Positions 1-10,282 of a DNA stretch of 24,145 bases are shown piece by piece. The stretch's first letter is position 1; each line of letters begins with the position of its first letter. Under the pieces are notes generated by a model. That model had not been told where the DNA came from and ran no database searches. It saw only the letters and a list, made by a program, of their open reading frames with translations. Both the position numbers and the translations under genes were made by a program. This stretch comes from Apostichopus californicus (Eukaryota; Echinodermata; Holothuroidea; Aspidochirotida; Stichopodidae). The DNA lies in contig JAIPMN010004311.1 of assembly GCA_020650975.1 (NCBI GenBank), forward strand, positions 1-24,145, written 5' to 3'.

Positions 1-73
1 TCAGGGAGTCTGTCTGGACGCATATCAAGAATACAGCAGCGAAGAAGACTCTCTTACTTGGTAGAATTAAAAT
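1..73 (+). CDS. CCDC42/CFAP73-like coiled-coil protein, internal exon (5' partial at window edge)
   Basis: This is the earliest visible exon of a plus-strand gene that starts outside the window. The frame beginning AGG at 3-5 reads 23 codons, including VWTHIKNTAAKKTLLLG, and ends with two bases (AT) before a strong donor GTAAGT at 74. The split codon is completed by the next exon to ATG (Met), so the junction is phase 2. The pattern 'W..I...AAKKTLLLG.IKMAT.NLFQ' fits my memory of the C-terminal part of CCDC42/CFAP73 (DUF4200) proteins, which are coiled-coil factors of cilia and sperm flagella. The window begins TCAG, so a 3' splice site at positions 1-4 is also possible and the true exon start is undetermined. 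The family call rests on recall and not on an alignment. Confidence 0.65.
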
Positions 74-1209
74 GTAAGTCCAGATATATTCCAAGGCTAT
101 ATATTCTCACACCCTGCACCCTCACGTGGTTTCATCCCAGAGTCACCTGCATAATTCAGTTCCCTCTACGTGGCTAAAAATGTGGATTTTCTTTTACTAG
201 TTCTACTATTGACTGTGTAATGCTGTTACAGTGAAGTTTTAGAACTGTGCCCAACATCACAGCAAATCTTTAACGGTCGTCCGTATGTCCCAGACGACCA
301 AATTTCTGCTCGGATGGCAACCAAAATCAGCTTTGGAGGTCATCAGAGGGACAACTAATCGCTTTCATCAAAGTCAGATTGCATTGTAACTAAGTAGACC
401 CAAATACGTAAAATGATTAAAATTGGTATCACCCACCATCACTTTGGAGAAACCGAAATTAAACAAATATAGTAGTAACCCTATGATCCACCCGGAGGGG
501 AGTTTTACTGGCCCATAAAATTGGTGTTCTATTCAACAACCAAATTGACTATTTCGGCCAACCGAAAGGTAAGACCTGGTTGTCAAAAGGGACAATCCAA
601 GGAAAATCATTACAATATTTGACCTGCACATGTTCAACCCTCATGGAAATAAATCCATGTCTTTTTCTTGAAATAATTAACTAAATATTGTATAACAAAG
701 TCTGCAAATATCAAAGTTGCTATGCCAAAATTTTGGACAATGAATTATTTCTTGACATTGAGTACAATTTGAAAGATGTGTTTTTGATATTTGTATTGGT
801 ATTGTCATGTTTTCATTTATTGCATGATCAACAAAATCCACAAATATTAAAAACATTTCCCCAAAATTAGATAGATTGTGTATAAATTTTTTTTTTATGG
901 ATAATGAGAGAGTTGAGGTTTGCTAACATAATTATGGAGATTGACCGTAACGTGTTACTTAAACAGCATCTCCTTTTGGGCAGAAAAATTGGCATGATCT
1001 AACATTTGTATAAAAAGAAAGAAAGTAAGAACCTTACATTGTTTGTTAGCCCTCCCATTCACTTAAAATGATGTATTAGGCTTTGATAGAATATGTCTAT
1101 ATATAGTGCATTTAACTAGAACCCACCCCCTCCCCCCAACCTCACTCCTATCAAACCCCCTGCAGAAGTAGAGTCAATGGTAACCAATTTCTACATTTTC
1201 TTTTGACAG
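74..1209 (+). other. Intron of the CCDC42-like gene
   Basis: AT-rich intron from donor GTAAGT to the acceptor at 1208-1209. It contains a C-rich run near 1124-1139 just before the pyrimidine tract. I see no convincing exon or mobile element in it. The next intron (1298-1983) is likewise featureless. Confidence 0.6.
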
Positions 1210-1297
1210 GGCAACACATAATCTATTCCAGTTAGTAAACCGACATTTGAAGCAGTCCAGCTCTGATGGTGACAATACAGTGGAACAACTCACCAAG
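1210..1297 (+). CDS. CCDC42/CFAP73-like protein, penultimate exon
   Basis: A pyrimidine-rich acceptor (TTTTCTTTTGACAG) precedes position 1210, and the donor CACCAAG|GTAAGT follows 1297. The first base completes the split ATG codon. Then 29 codons read ATHNLFQLVNRHLKQ followed by a serine/aspartate-rich stretch and VEQLTK. The exon ends in phase 0. The segment is charged and helix-prone, as expected of a coiled-coil protein. The frame joins the flanking exons without a stop, and both splice sites are strong, so a real exon is likely even if the family name is wrong. Confidence 0.72.
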
Positions 1298-1983
1298 GTA
1301 AGTCGCTTTGAATAGTTTCTTTTTAAGCTTTCATTTTATTTGTCTACTACGTAAACGAAATTAAATTGTCAACAGTGACGTGACTTGCTTCTTCATGAAT
1401 TTTAACGCAACTCTCTATGTCAAACGTTCGCTGACGTATCTGTGTGAAGATATCATTGTGTTGTTTTCAAGCTATTATTGTGATAATGTTATTATGGGTC
1501 ATCATGTAGTGATGAAATTTCTACACTGGTAAGGTATAGCAGTTCTTGTACACAGGCACCATTTTACTTTATGAGAGATGCTTAAAACTGCTACACAAAA
1601 TCTGATCACTGAATTATTCTCAAAATTCTACCATAGGGGCTGGTAGTAAATAAATATATGCATTAAAATTAAAACTGCTACTATCAAATACAACGGCTTA
1701 AGTAGTTTTAGCGGGAGCTTCCAATGAAGGTTCGATTGGTGTACCTAGGAATACCTTTTCAGTCACCAGTAAAGTGGCAAGTATCATCTAGCAGCTTTTA
1801 CATCAACAATAGCCTGTCCCTAGGATGGATTTGTATTGAAAGGTCGAAAGCACTGTTTCATATATTACTTTTATTTATAACCTTCTTGTTATCTTTTCAT
1901 TTTGGTCTTGACACAAAACAATGAATTAATTCACCATTTCGAAGGAAATACCTGGTTGACCCTATTCATCCTCTCTTTAACAG

Positions 1984-2073
1984 ATTCAAATGTTCATCAT
2001 GGACTTGACCCAGATCACCACGGAGATAAAGCGAGCAGAGGCGGTCGGAACCACTGCGTCGGGTGCTTCGTAA
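1984..2073 (+). CDS. CCDC42/CFAP73-like protein, terminal coding exon with stop
   Basis: The acceptor CTCTTTAACAG precedes 1984. The exon opens in phase 0 and encodes 29 residues starting IQMFIMDLTQITTEIKRAE and ending in a small-residue tail GTTASGAS before TAA at 2071-2073. The amphipathic helix followed by a short disordered tail suits the C-terminus of a ciliary coiled-coil protein. With the two preceding exons it gives 82 C-terminal residues. The gene converges on the minus-strand mosaic gene, whose stop lies at 4161. The window holds only the 3' end of this gene. Confidence 0.72.
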   Translation: MQMFIMDLTQITTEIKRAEAVGTTASGAS

Positions 2074-2144
2074 AAAGTCCATCCATCCTCATCTAAAGAT
2101 GGAACAGCTAAACGATGACATCCTTGGAGTGGATGTGAGAAACT

Positions 2145-2150
2145 AATAAA
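2145..2150 (+). terminator. Candidate polyA signal of the CCDC42-like gene
   Basis: AATAAA lies 72 nt downstream of the TAA stop. Further plus-strand AATAAA hexamers occur at 2528-2533 and near 3969 and 3982, so alternative 3' ends are possible. Which one is used cannot be told from sequence. Confidence 0.4.
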
Positions 2151-4041
2151 AACAAAACTCAGAAATATTTACTTCGTTCGTCACAGGTTTTCAGAAGATC
2201 ACAATCTCAAGTGATTAATAACACTTTGTCCGTGGATATAAAAGCAACTGTTGCCTGGAGGAGTCGGTGTGATTTCTGTTTTTATTTTCGATGGGAGTAA
2301 ACATTGTATGAAATACACGAAGAGAAATGAAATAAGACAAAGAACAATGTGTCCGAAGCTACATGTGATGTTTTTTATTGTGTGTAAAAAATTTAAAGTT
2401 AGGAAGTTAATGCAGGCTACAGGATTTGTGAATTTTGTTCACATGAGATTTTTTTAGAAGGAAATGAGAAAATTTAAAAGGTAGTCTGCAAACTGTGTAA
2501 TATAGTTGTGAGGAATTCTATTTGTAGAATAAATATATTACTGATGACTTTCCAACAATTGATTCAATTTCTTCAAGTATTGATTAACAAATATTTGACT
2601 GCAAGTTTTGGGTTATTTTTCACTCAAAGGTTACTAATTTTGAGCTAATACTATCAATTGGATTGCCCAGCTAAGGTGACCTGTAAGCTACAAACCATCC
2701 ATGCTTTATCCACATTCTTATGCAGGTCCTTAGGATCGACTACACAAAAAAAGAGCTTTCTAAGCCATTTTCAGTAATAATCTACGAGTTACATTTATTT
2801 TGCGTTTGATTTTGGAAAAAATTGTCTTATGATGCTCTGCTTACATCGGCAATAATCCAGTTAAAGCCAATTTATGTTGACATCAAAACTGATTGATTCA
2901 ACAAAAGATTTCCTGATGAAATTTCATCTTTATGCGGTTACACTTTTGTATTCTGAGACCGCAACAAAAATATGCTTTTGTCTTTATGAATATTCAAACA
3001 TCAAACTCTGATGTGAAGTTTGCAGACGATGCCCCTAATCAGTCTTGCTCTTCATTTGCTTGTTTATTCCAGTATAAAATGTCAAACAGCTTGTTGTTTA
3101 AAAAATATATAAATGCCAACCATCAAAATGTAAAAAGTGGGGTAATATTCAAATGAACTTACAATTTGTGCTTTAAAGTGACATTATGCATCTAACAACT
3201 ACCCCACCCCCCCCCCAAAAAAAAAAATTAAAAAAAGACACATACAAATCAGATTAAATGCAGAAAATATGTGTTTATTATCAGAATTTGGTTAATTGTG
3301 CTTCAGGTTAAGATAAAGTGCATAATAAATATTAAATGCATGTATACCTTTGCAGCTCAGATGTTTGATTTCCTTGAGAGGTCCAGTAGTGTTAAGTGTG
3401 GTCAAGTTATAAATAAAACGGATTAATTTATAGATTATGATCGTACATGAAGAAGGTATTACGCCCTGTATTATTGAAAAGATCTTTTGTAGATTATACT
3501 ATATTATTGTCAGTCCTTATAAGGATGTACCAAGTTGTCTTAGTCACGTACTGAAGCCCACAGACAATTCGTTGCTTGGTCAAAAAGGTTGAAAAAACGA
3601 AACAAAAACAAAACATGTAACCCGTATAAACTGTAGTAAACAATTTCATTCAATGTGTTACTTCAAAGTTATAACTTGAAATAACTTGACATCATTATTG
3701 AACATGACATTGAGAATCAACAATAAAAGACACAGGAGAAGATAAGTCTTGTGACTAAGCTCGATGGAAAAGTATTAAAAAGATACCAATCTTAAACAAA
3801 CTCCAACCAACACCACACCTAGAGCTAGTCGCTTGTTAAACTATCAGACAGTTAATCTGCTATATCTGTGCCCTTCGTGAAAGTTACAGTAATGCCGACA
3901 TGCTTCATTCTCTCATACCTTGATGATTTTGACAGATGTATATATCTATATATGTTTTAAAACCTGTAAATAAACATTGTAAATAAATCTTTTACACAAA
4001 AGCTCTTTTGCTATGAACTATACTACATTTCTAACCAGTCT

Positions 4042-4053
4042 TTTATTTTTATT
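4042..4053 (-). terminator. Candidate tandem polyA signals of the mosaic gene
   Basis: On the minus strand two abutting AATAAA hexamers (4053-4048 and 4047-4042) lie about 110 nt after the TAG stop at 4161. T/G-rich sequence follows further downstream. Position and sequence fit a cleavage/polyadenylation signal with a short 3' UTR. Confidence 0.45.
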
Positions 4054-4160
4054 CTCTCTCTCTCTCTCACTTTCTGGGAGTTTGATTTAAGTCTACTTTT
4101 AAATTCCATTCATACAAGATCTTCATGAGGGTCTCAGCGTTGAGTGACGACTGGAACTAA

Positions 4161-4369
4161 CTAAGGGAGCAAGTCTTGGTCGACGTAATCGGGATCTTGC
4201 GGAATTTCGCAGACAAACGGTTTTCGGGCGGAACACTGGTGATCGTTCCACAAGCCTTCCGTTACAAAGTTGGTTTCAATACAGCCCTCGTTACCCTGGT
4301 GATTGCTAGGTTCTCCACGTCTCCAGTTCTCAAATATCCAAGGCTCTCCGGTCAACCAAACAAATTCAT
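4161..4369 (-). CDS. Exon 17: C-type lectin domain, C-terminal half, and stop
   Basis: The terminal coding exon follows acceptor CTCTTTTTAG. It encodes EFVWLTGEPWIFENW, GEPSNHQGNEGCIE, LWNDHQCSARKPFVCEIPQ and a short acidic tail ending DLLP before TAG (4161-4163). It supplies the F.W..G..., EPx..GNE.C, WND..C and PFVCE elements missing from exon 14. The sugar/Ca motif reads EPS instead of the mannose-type EPN, while WND is intact. Entered from exon 14 the junction codon is GAT (Asp); entered from exon 16 it is AAT (Asn). Both keep the frame. Confidence 0.88.
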
Positions 4370-4909
4370 CTAAAAAGAGGGGCAAATTGCAAAAGGGGAG
4401 GTGGCGTTATAAAAAAAACGTTGCAGGTTAAGAGAAATTTTAATGAAATGATGGTTTTTCAACTTTAGAATAAACTTAAGGAAAAAAAATAAGTTAAGTT
4501 TAGTTTCAGATTTTTCAGGCAACTTTTCACACTTGCAATGTAAGATCTCCTAAAAATAAATGAGCAAAGCTTAAATTGTTTGTATTAGCTTGGGAATCCT
4601 AGCTGTTCCAAACAATTGCCATATATTGTTAAATGTTCTGTGTTACTACCTGCCTTACCGGAAGTATGCAGAATTGATTTTTGGTCTCCTTTGCATTTTC
4701 TACTTGGAATAATGTCAGTTGCAATGTAGGTAGGCCATACTACCCATCCCCTCCCTCCCTCCCTCCCACCTCCCTCCAAATTAAATAAATGATTTTGATA
4801 TTGCAGAAGTTTTGTTACACCCTATCTCACCGTCATCAATAACCTCGTTCCTCTCCCCCCCCCCCCCTCCGCCATCAGAAGACGAGATACTATCTAGTTA
4901 TTTACTCAC

Positions 4910-5164
4910 TGTAGAACTTCCAGCGTCCGCCATTGAGTGCAGTAGTGTATCCGATGTAGTTACACTCGATGGGGTCGGGGTCCGTCCAGCTCATGAACGG
5001 ATCTTCACCGAGCAAGCCGACCTCTATCGTACCAGCCAGGAAGGTGATGTAGAAACGGACATCGAGTCTTGGATTCAGGATGTTGGGAGTATCGACCTCG
5101 ACTTCGGAATCGCATCCCTTACACCGACGGATTGCAGATTTGGTGTTTGACCAACCTCCGATTA
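4910..5164 (-). CDS. Exon 16: FAMeT-like domain, C-terminal part
   Basis: This 255 nt exon, phase 1 at both ends, has acceptor GCGACGCAG and donor CTACA|GTGAGT. With the split Val codon it reads VIGGWSNTKSAIRRCKGC, then RFYITFLAGTIEVGL, DPFMSWTDPDPIECNYIGY and ends RWKFY. These are the IGGW.NT.S.IR, 'F.I....G.I.VG' and 'PF..W.DP.P....Y.G' blocks of PF12248-type domains. With exon 15 the domain is about 139 residues, so it is complete. The final base plus AT of exon 17 gives Asn. Confidence 0.83.
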
Positions 5165-5963
5165 CTGCGTCGCAATGTAACAAGAATTGTGCACGCTATT
5201 ATATCATGGTTGGAAATTTGGTTAGCTCTCCCATGGAGGGGTGAAGTTGATGCTATAATGACTATTTTACCTATTAAAGAGGCACGACCCTACTATGGGT
5301 CACCAAGCGTTTATGAGGGGTCAAAGGGTAGGTAACAGAAACCTCAAGAAATTGATTGGTAAACAATGTTTTTGATGGAATCTGATTGTAAATTTCCTCC
5401 CTGTTTATACAGTGAATTCCTTCTTACATTTTGATAAATGTGTCTGTGCTGTTGTTGACTCACATTCAGTCAGTGTACAACCAATTAAAATCAAATCAAA
5501 ACAAATCAATGCGTAGTTTAACTGTTAGTCACAAGGGAGTTTGTACACACGGTGGTTTTAGGTCTCAAAAGAATTTTACGGGGTTTCAGCTAGCCCTAAG
5601 AAATTAGGATATTGGTCACCGAGGTAAAACTTTGGAAGGCAGGGCTTTTCAGATTAAAGCTCCAAATAAACAAAAGAAAATGACTAAAATGTTCATCCTC
5701 ATCTTATCATTTTGGCTGTAATTTTGACAGACTATTAATGCATCTAGTTCTCAAAAAGCAGAAGATGCTTTCAGAGGGTTAATTTATCTCTTATCTCACC
5801 TCAGGTAAAAGTTGCCAAGATTTTTAACTACGATCATGGAAAAGTATACACAGGGGTAGACTTAGGCCTTAGTTAGGCTGACATTACTTCACTAATAGTC
5901 TTTTAAATTACTTACTTAATAGATTACAAACTATTTTAATTCATTAGATAAAACCAATCTTAC
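5165..5963 (-). other. Intron inside the FAMeT-like domain
   Basis: 799 nt between exons 15 and 16, without any feature I can support. The flanking introns at 4370-4909 (with a C-run near 4853-4868 and a CCCT/CCTC-rich tract near 4746-4778) and 6126-6806 (pyrimidine-rich, 6170-6350) are likewise empty of genes. The intron at 7032-7791 holds only a 20-bp unit repeated twice (7598-7617 and 7618-7637, one mismatch). Confidence 0.5.
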
Positions 5964-6125
5964 CGATTTCATACATGTCAGGGTTGTCACTGTGGTAAGG
6001 GCTGAGGGATATGTGGGCATTCTTGCGAGCTCTCACGCTGAACTCAATTCTATGGATGCCTTCAGGCATCTGCTTTCTTATGTAACGGAAAGAGTACGTA
6101 GCACCAGTCCGTTGCCAAGCAGAAT
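5964..6125 (-). CDS. Exon 15: FAMeT-like domain, N-terminal part
   Basis: This 162 nt exon, phase 1 at both ends, follows acceptor TCTGGTTTTAG and ends at donor ATCG|GTAAGA. It encodes SAWQRTGATYSFRYIRKQ, then IEFSVRARKNAHISLSPY and DMYEI. 'F.VRA..NAHI.LS' followed by 'YEIVIGGW.NT.S' across the junction is the signature of the farnesoic acid O-methyltransferase-like domain (PF12248). The name comes from a crustacean protein. Methyltransferase activity is generally unproven, and in secreted echinoderm-type proteins a binding or structural role is more plausible. The exon separates the two lectin halves. Confidence 0.82.
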
Positions 6126-6806
6126 CTAAAACCAGAAAATGACAAGTTTGTATAATATGCAACACTCCTTCTTTATGCTTCTTTCTGTCCCCTTAATCTT
6201 CTTCACTCCTTAATCTAAAGCTGCTAACTTTCTCATTCTCTTATACACACCTCTGCAAAGTTTATCTCCTACAGCCCACCTCACACCCCTTCCCCCTTCC
6301 CTCGCCCATCTCCCACTTTCTGTCTCCTCACTGCTCATTTTCTGTCTAGTTCAACTCTATTCATTGTTCGATATTCAAACTTGTCTGTCCCATCTATTTT
6401 TAGGTGACCTGTTTTCTAATTTTGGTTTAGTCTGCCTCTAACAGACAATCCTGTCAGAATAAAAATGTCAGTCCAACTAACTCTTGATCAGAAGCAAACT
6501 TGTTCGATTTATGCTTTTTACTCTTTAAAGTTACTACTCACATCACAGCTTTGTGTACAATTCACAACTATCTACTTGTTTACGATCACTCAAAAGCAAA
6601 CAATGGAAAACAAGCTAAATGCTTTATAGCTGATATCATTCTATTTCCTGGAATCAAACAGAACATTTAAAATCTGTCAAAAAGACAACTCCCTTATGGT
6701 CACATATACCCCTCCCTGTCCCCACTGTGTCCTTTGCCTATTCACCATGGCTCCACATCTGGTTTACCGCCCTCTAGAATCGGTCATGTAACCAGTATAG
6801 ACTCAC

Positions 6807-7031
6807 CTAGAGAAGTGTTACGTAATCCTCCGATCCAAGCTCTTTCGCCGTTCGAGAGGCGAGTCACGAAGGCATTTTCAGTGACATCTGAGATAGCGAC
6901 GAGGTAACCGTAGTTCCTCTCACACAGAGCTGCAGCATCTTCAAAGGACTTTGGCTGAGAATAGTAACCATAGCAACTCCCATCTCTTGGTGTGTACCAC
7001 GATGGGTCGCACCTTCCTTCGTGTGGTGATT
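6807..7031 (-). CDS. Exon 14: C-type lectin domain, N-terminal half
   Basis: This 225 nt exon follows acceptor TTTTGTTTCAG and ends at donor CTAG|GTGAGT. It encodes CDPSWYTPRDGSCYGYY, then KSFEDAAALCERNYGYLVAI and ERAWIGGLRNTSL. This is the front half of a long-form C-type lectin domain: an N-terminal cysteine hairpin, an A..LC..NYG.LV helix, and the WIGG(L) strand. The fold is broken immediately after WIGGLRNTSL at a phase 1 intron. The remaining half of the fold lies in exon 17. Confidence 0.88.
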
Positions 7032-7791
7032 CTGAAACAAAATAAATCACATACTTTGGGGTTTGCCACTAACAAAGGAAACTTTAACAAGAAAGTGATA
7101 TTTATTACCATATTATCATTGTGCTATTTATGTATACATTTTTTGGGCTCAAAATTATTTACTTTGCGTGTTTACGAAACAGAAGATCTATACAGCAAAC
7201 GCAACCAGCTTTTAAAGTGACCGTTCCCTTGCATAAACTGTCAGTATGACATACATAATTAGAAATAACTTTATTTCCATAAATTCCAGCTATGCTCTAA
7301 CAATGTCAATTTTAAATGGATAATATTGTTTGCATAGTGATTTGTTTGAACTAGAAACTTATGGGACCAGTACATTAACACCCGCATTCCAACTCATCAA
7401 CAGGGGTGGTCGAGCATATATACCCTCTTTGGTCTTAAGAAGAAAAAATAAAATTGTGTATAGAATTTCTTTGGAAACAAGCATTGTCTGGCCAAGCCAG
7501 TAAGTTTAAAACATTTTTATGAAACCACTAGAACAGCCTTCACTAGCACGCCAAGAAAATGAGTTCAGATGGTCTTGGTGTATATTTATAGACCAATTAT
7601 AGCTTAAAATAAACAGATATAGCTTAAAATATACAGAGGTTTGTGTCATCTTATTCGATCACAACTCACAAATGGTGTTACAAATGTAAAGAGGTACTTC
7701 TTAAAGTGTCAGTGACGATGAATGTTCGGACTCGGGCTTCCGACCTCGCTATTGTAAAATTAAGAAAAATAAAAAATAAAACGTAGTTTAC

Positions 7792-7966
7792 CTGCATAGC
7801 ACTCCAACCCATCTCCTGTGTAGCCTTCATTACAGTAGCAATCCTGAAAGCTTCCTTGAAGTTCACAGACAGCGTTCTCACTGCAGGTTATGTTGAAGCA
7901 AGAGTAGACGCCATCGATGCATTTACACCTGAACGTACAATCCGAGTTCACGTGGACGGTTCCGGG
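7792..7966 (-). CDS. Exon 13: TILa/EGF-like segment of module 2
   Basis: This 175 nt exon, the same length as exon 7, encodes PGTVHVNSDCTFRCKCIDG, then CFNITCSENAVCELQGSF and CYCNEGYTGDGLECYA. It has a VWC/TILa-like front and an EGF-like back half with an NIT glycosylation site. The acceptor is TTTCTTCAG and the donor GCAG|GTAAAC. It closes the second module (399 codons); the split Glu codon joins the lectin exon. Confidence 0.86.
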
Positions 7967-8108
7967 CTGAAGAAAGAATGAAAACTTGAAGATGAATTAA
8001 CAGTTGCGGTGATGAAACTGTTGGTCCTTTCCTGTACTAAACCAAACCTTTATAACGAATACAATGTTAAGAGTTAAATACCTGCATGACATGATATCCA
8101 TACAAGGG

Positions 8109-8610
8109 AACTGTTTGACCTACCTGCACCCTCCTCCTCCTCCATATTACATAAAACCTGTTCAGCTACCTATATAAATCAACCAACCACAACCATCCCC
8201 ACCATGAATAAACTGTTTAACCTACCTATACTGTACCTCCTCCCCATCCCCTATCCCTATATCACATATAAACTGTTGGCCTACTTTTTTCAACCCCCTA
8301 CCCCCATCCCCCCACCCCCAGCAATGGATAAACTGTTTATTCTACCTGTAGCTCTTTCACATCCCCCTTCCTCATATTACATATAAACTGGTGACCTACC
8401 TGCTTTAACTAACACCCACCCCACCGCCCCACCTACCCCACCCACCCCCAACAGTGAATAAACTGTTTAAGCTACCTGTAGCTCTTTCACATGCCCCTTC
8501 TCCATATTACATATAAACTGTTGACCTACCTGTTTCAAGCATCGATCCCCCACCCCACCGCCCCACCCACCACCTACCCCCCCCAATTAAACGAATGTTT
8601 AACCTACCTG
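8109..8610. repeat. Intronic minisatellite reiterating the exon 12 donor context
   Basis: About nine diverged copies of a core (AAACTGTTKACCTACCTGT on the plus strand) occur with the AACTG/AACCTG element at about 8109, 8155, 8211, 8271, 8331, 8386, 8461, 8516 and near 8594. Spacings are 46-78 nt, separated by C-rich spacers. Two alternating unit types make a higher-order period of about 120-130 nt (AACTGTTTA at 8211, 8331 and 8461). The last copy overlaps the real 5' splice site of exon 12. On the minus strand most copies contain CAG|GTAG. Confidence 0.8.
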
Positions 8611-8810
8611 TACCATACCACCATCAGGATCTGGACACCTACACTGAGACAGACGAACACAACGGTCGTTGTCGAGAACGTATCCAGGCGGACATTCGCA
8701 GGTCTCGAGACAGTCCATGGGACAATGACTGAGCCCCTCGGGACTAGAGCATGTCTTTGGACAGCCAGTATTACAATCACCATAAGTAGAATTAATTGGA
8801 CATCTCATAT
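8608..8810 (-). CDS. Exon 12: TIL domain 2
   Basis: This 203 nt exon encodes MRCPINSTYGDCNTGCPKTC, then SHCPMDCLETCECPPGYVL and CVRLSQCRCPDPDGGMVQ. The length, phases and cysteine pattern are those of exon 6. It has an NST glycosylation site. The donor GTACAG|GTAGGT at 8607 sits at the edge of an intronic minisatellite whose units carry copies of the same donor context. Confidence 0.87.
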
Positions 8811-9488
8811 CTGTTACCGGGATATAAAGGGTAATGAAGAAATGAAATACAACTTTGTCAGCTACAAAAAGAGTGTTAAATAACATCAATGTGATGGATT
8901 AGATTAAAGTGTTGTAGACATTTGAATCAGTCAAAGTATGATTGTGTTATTAAACTCTTTTATGCAGTTTTCTAAAGATCTACAAATGCTACATGCTGTG
9001 AGTCAGCTAAATAAGGAAGGATATTATGATTCTAATCACATGTTCTCACTCAAGTAAAATCACTACTATTTTATAAATGCATATTTAACAACTCAAGTTA
9101 AAGTACTTGGAAAATCAATAAACCAGTTTTGGGGACATAAAACTACAACTCACATGCATATGAATGTTTATCAGTTAAAATAAGATAAATCTGTTAGTCA
9201 TTGTAGTTCCATTATGTATTGTACTATTGTAATATTCATCAGTTTAGTCAACAACTTTGGTCTGCTCAAAATGATAGAACTTTTCAAAAACTAAAAGTTC
9301 CTCGCCGGTGAGCACCCCTGGTCATCCCCGGACATTGACGAGTGTTAAAATGGACAATCCAACATCTCTGAGAAAATCAATTTATCCATTTCCAAGGTAA
9401 AAGATAATAACATACTTATTAAAGTGATCACTATTTTCAATATTACAACCTTGAAAATTATAAACCAAATATGTCCAGACTTTCTTAC

Positions 9489-9671
9489 CGCAATCAGGCA
9501 CCAGATTCCTCCAGTTTCTTGGTCTTCCTCCAGCGTGTTGACATGCCTCCACATAATGCATAGCACTGTCACACATAAACTCCCTGTACGGGTATATGGA
9601 GCAGAGATCGAACAGGCAGGCCTCGTAGTACGGTGAGGGGTCGACGAAATCATAACACTGCGAAAGAGGCC
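9489..9671 (-). CDS. Exon 11: C8 domain 2, C-terminal half
   Basis: This 183 nt exon encodes PLSQCYDFVDPSPYYEAC, then FDLCSIYPYREFMCDSAMHY and ends NWRNLVPDC. It is clearly homologous to exon 5 (shared VDP.PYYE.C, .YDLC/FDLC and R..NWR). The acceptor is ATCATTTTCAG and the donor TGCG|GTAAGA. The split Asp codon joins the TIL exon. Confidence 0.88.
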
Positions 9672-10137
9672 CTGAAAATGATAGAGCATCAAGAAATGCT
9701 AAATGTGTACCAAAGTTATTCAAAGAAAACTACTCTTGGAGAATTTTATAACCACAGGTTGATGAAAGGTTAGTTATCCATTTCTTTTTTGAGGTGTGGT
9801 TGGGGGGGGGGGTTGTCTTTTGTTTGATAATAAGCTAGAACAATTATGGAAACAGAATTGAAAAGAAAGCACAAAATGTGTAATGAATATTCATCAATGT
9901 CAGAATTTTTATCTACAAAAATTAATATTTTCAAACTTACTCTTGGGGAATATTTTTATAATTTTTTTATTGATATTGATACTATGCTTGGATATTTACC
10001 ACCCAATGAATATTCATCACAGGTAAGTTTTTCAAATAAAATAATTGTGTTTCACATTGTGTTCATCACATTGCGTTACATTTATAAGAGAAATTTATAT
10101 TAAACTCTTTGGAATCCTTAAAGTGAGCTGAACGTAC

Positions 10138-10282
10138 CGTTGTCGGCAATCAGGAAATAACAGTTGTCTCTGGCTGCTGCATAGGCTTCTGGGTAATCCT
10201 GACACGGCTCTGGGTTGATGGGTGCCTCTGTCGGACAGAAACCGACATTCCACTCATTGGCAAAAGCAACCGGAGATGTGAC
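10138..10282 (-). CDS. Exon 10: C8 domain 2, N-terminal half
   Basis: This 145 nt exon (48 codons plus one base) encodes VTSPVAFANEWNVGFCP and NPEPCQDYPEAYAAARDNCYFL. The 'FAN.W' opening and cysteine spacing match exon 4, which is nine bases longer. The acceptor is AACTTCCTCAG and the donor ACG|GTACGT. It ends on a split glycine codon. Confidence 0.85.

Larger units (their letters stand above)
2074..4160. other. Intergenic DNA between two convergent genes
   Basis: About 2.1 kb lies between two stop codons that face each other. It should contain both 3' UTRs. I see AATAAA signals on both strands, a C-run followed by an A-run near 3206-3236, and a TC microsatellite near 4053-4070. No open frame here resembles a protein. 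The short frames at 688-870, 2251-2457 and 2932-3156 look like chance. Confidence 0.55.

Noticed and set aside
4812-5335. Plus-strand open frames over the FAMeT exon
   Set aside because: They are antisense shadows of exon 16, whose minus-strand frame has domain matches and matched splice phases.
9882-10019. Two identical 15-mers AATGAATATTCATCA 123 bp apart
   Set aside because: Short AT-rich palindromic word in AT-rich DNA; no further structure supports a function.
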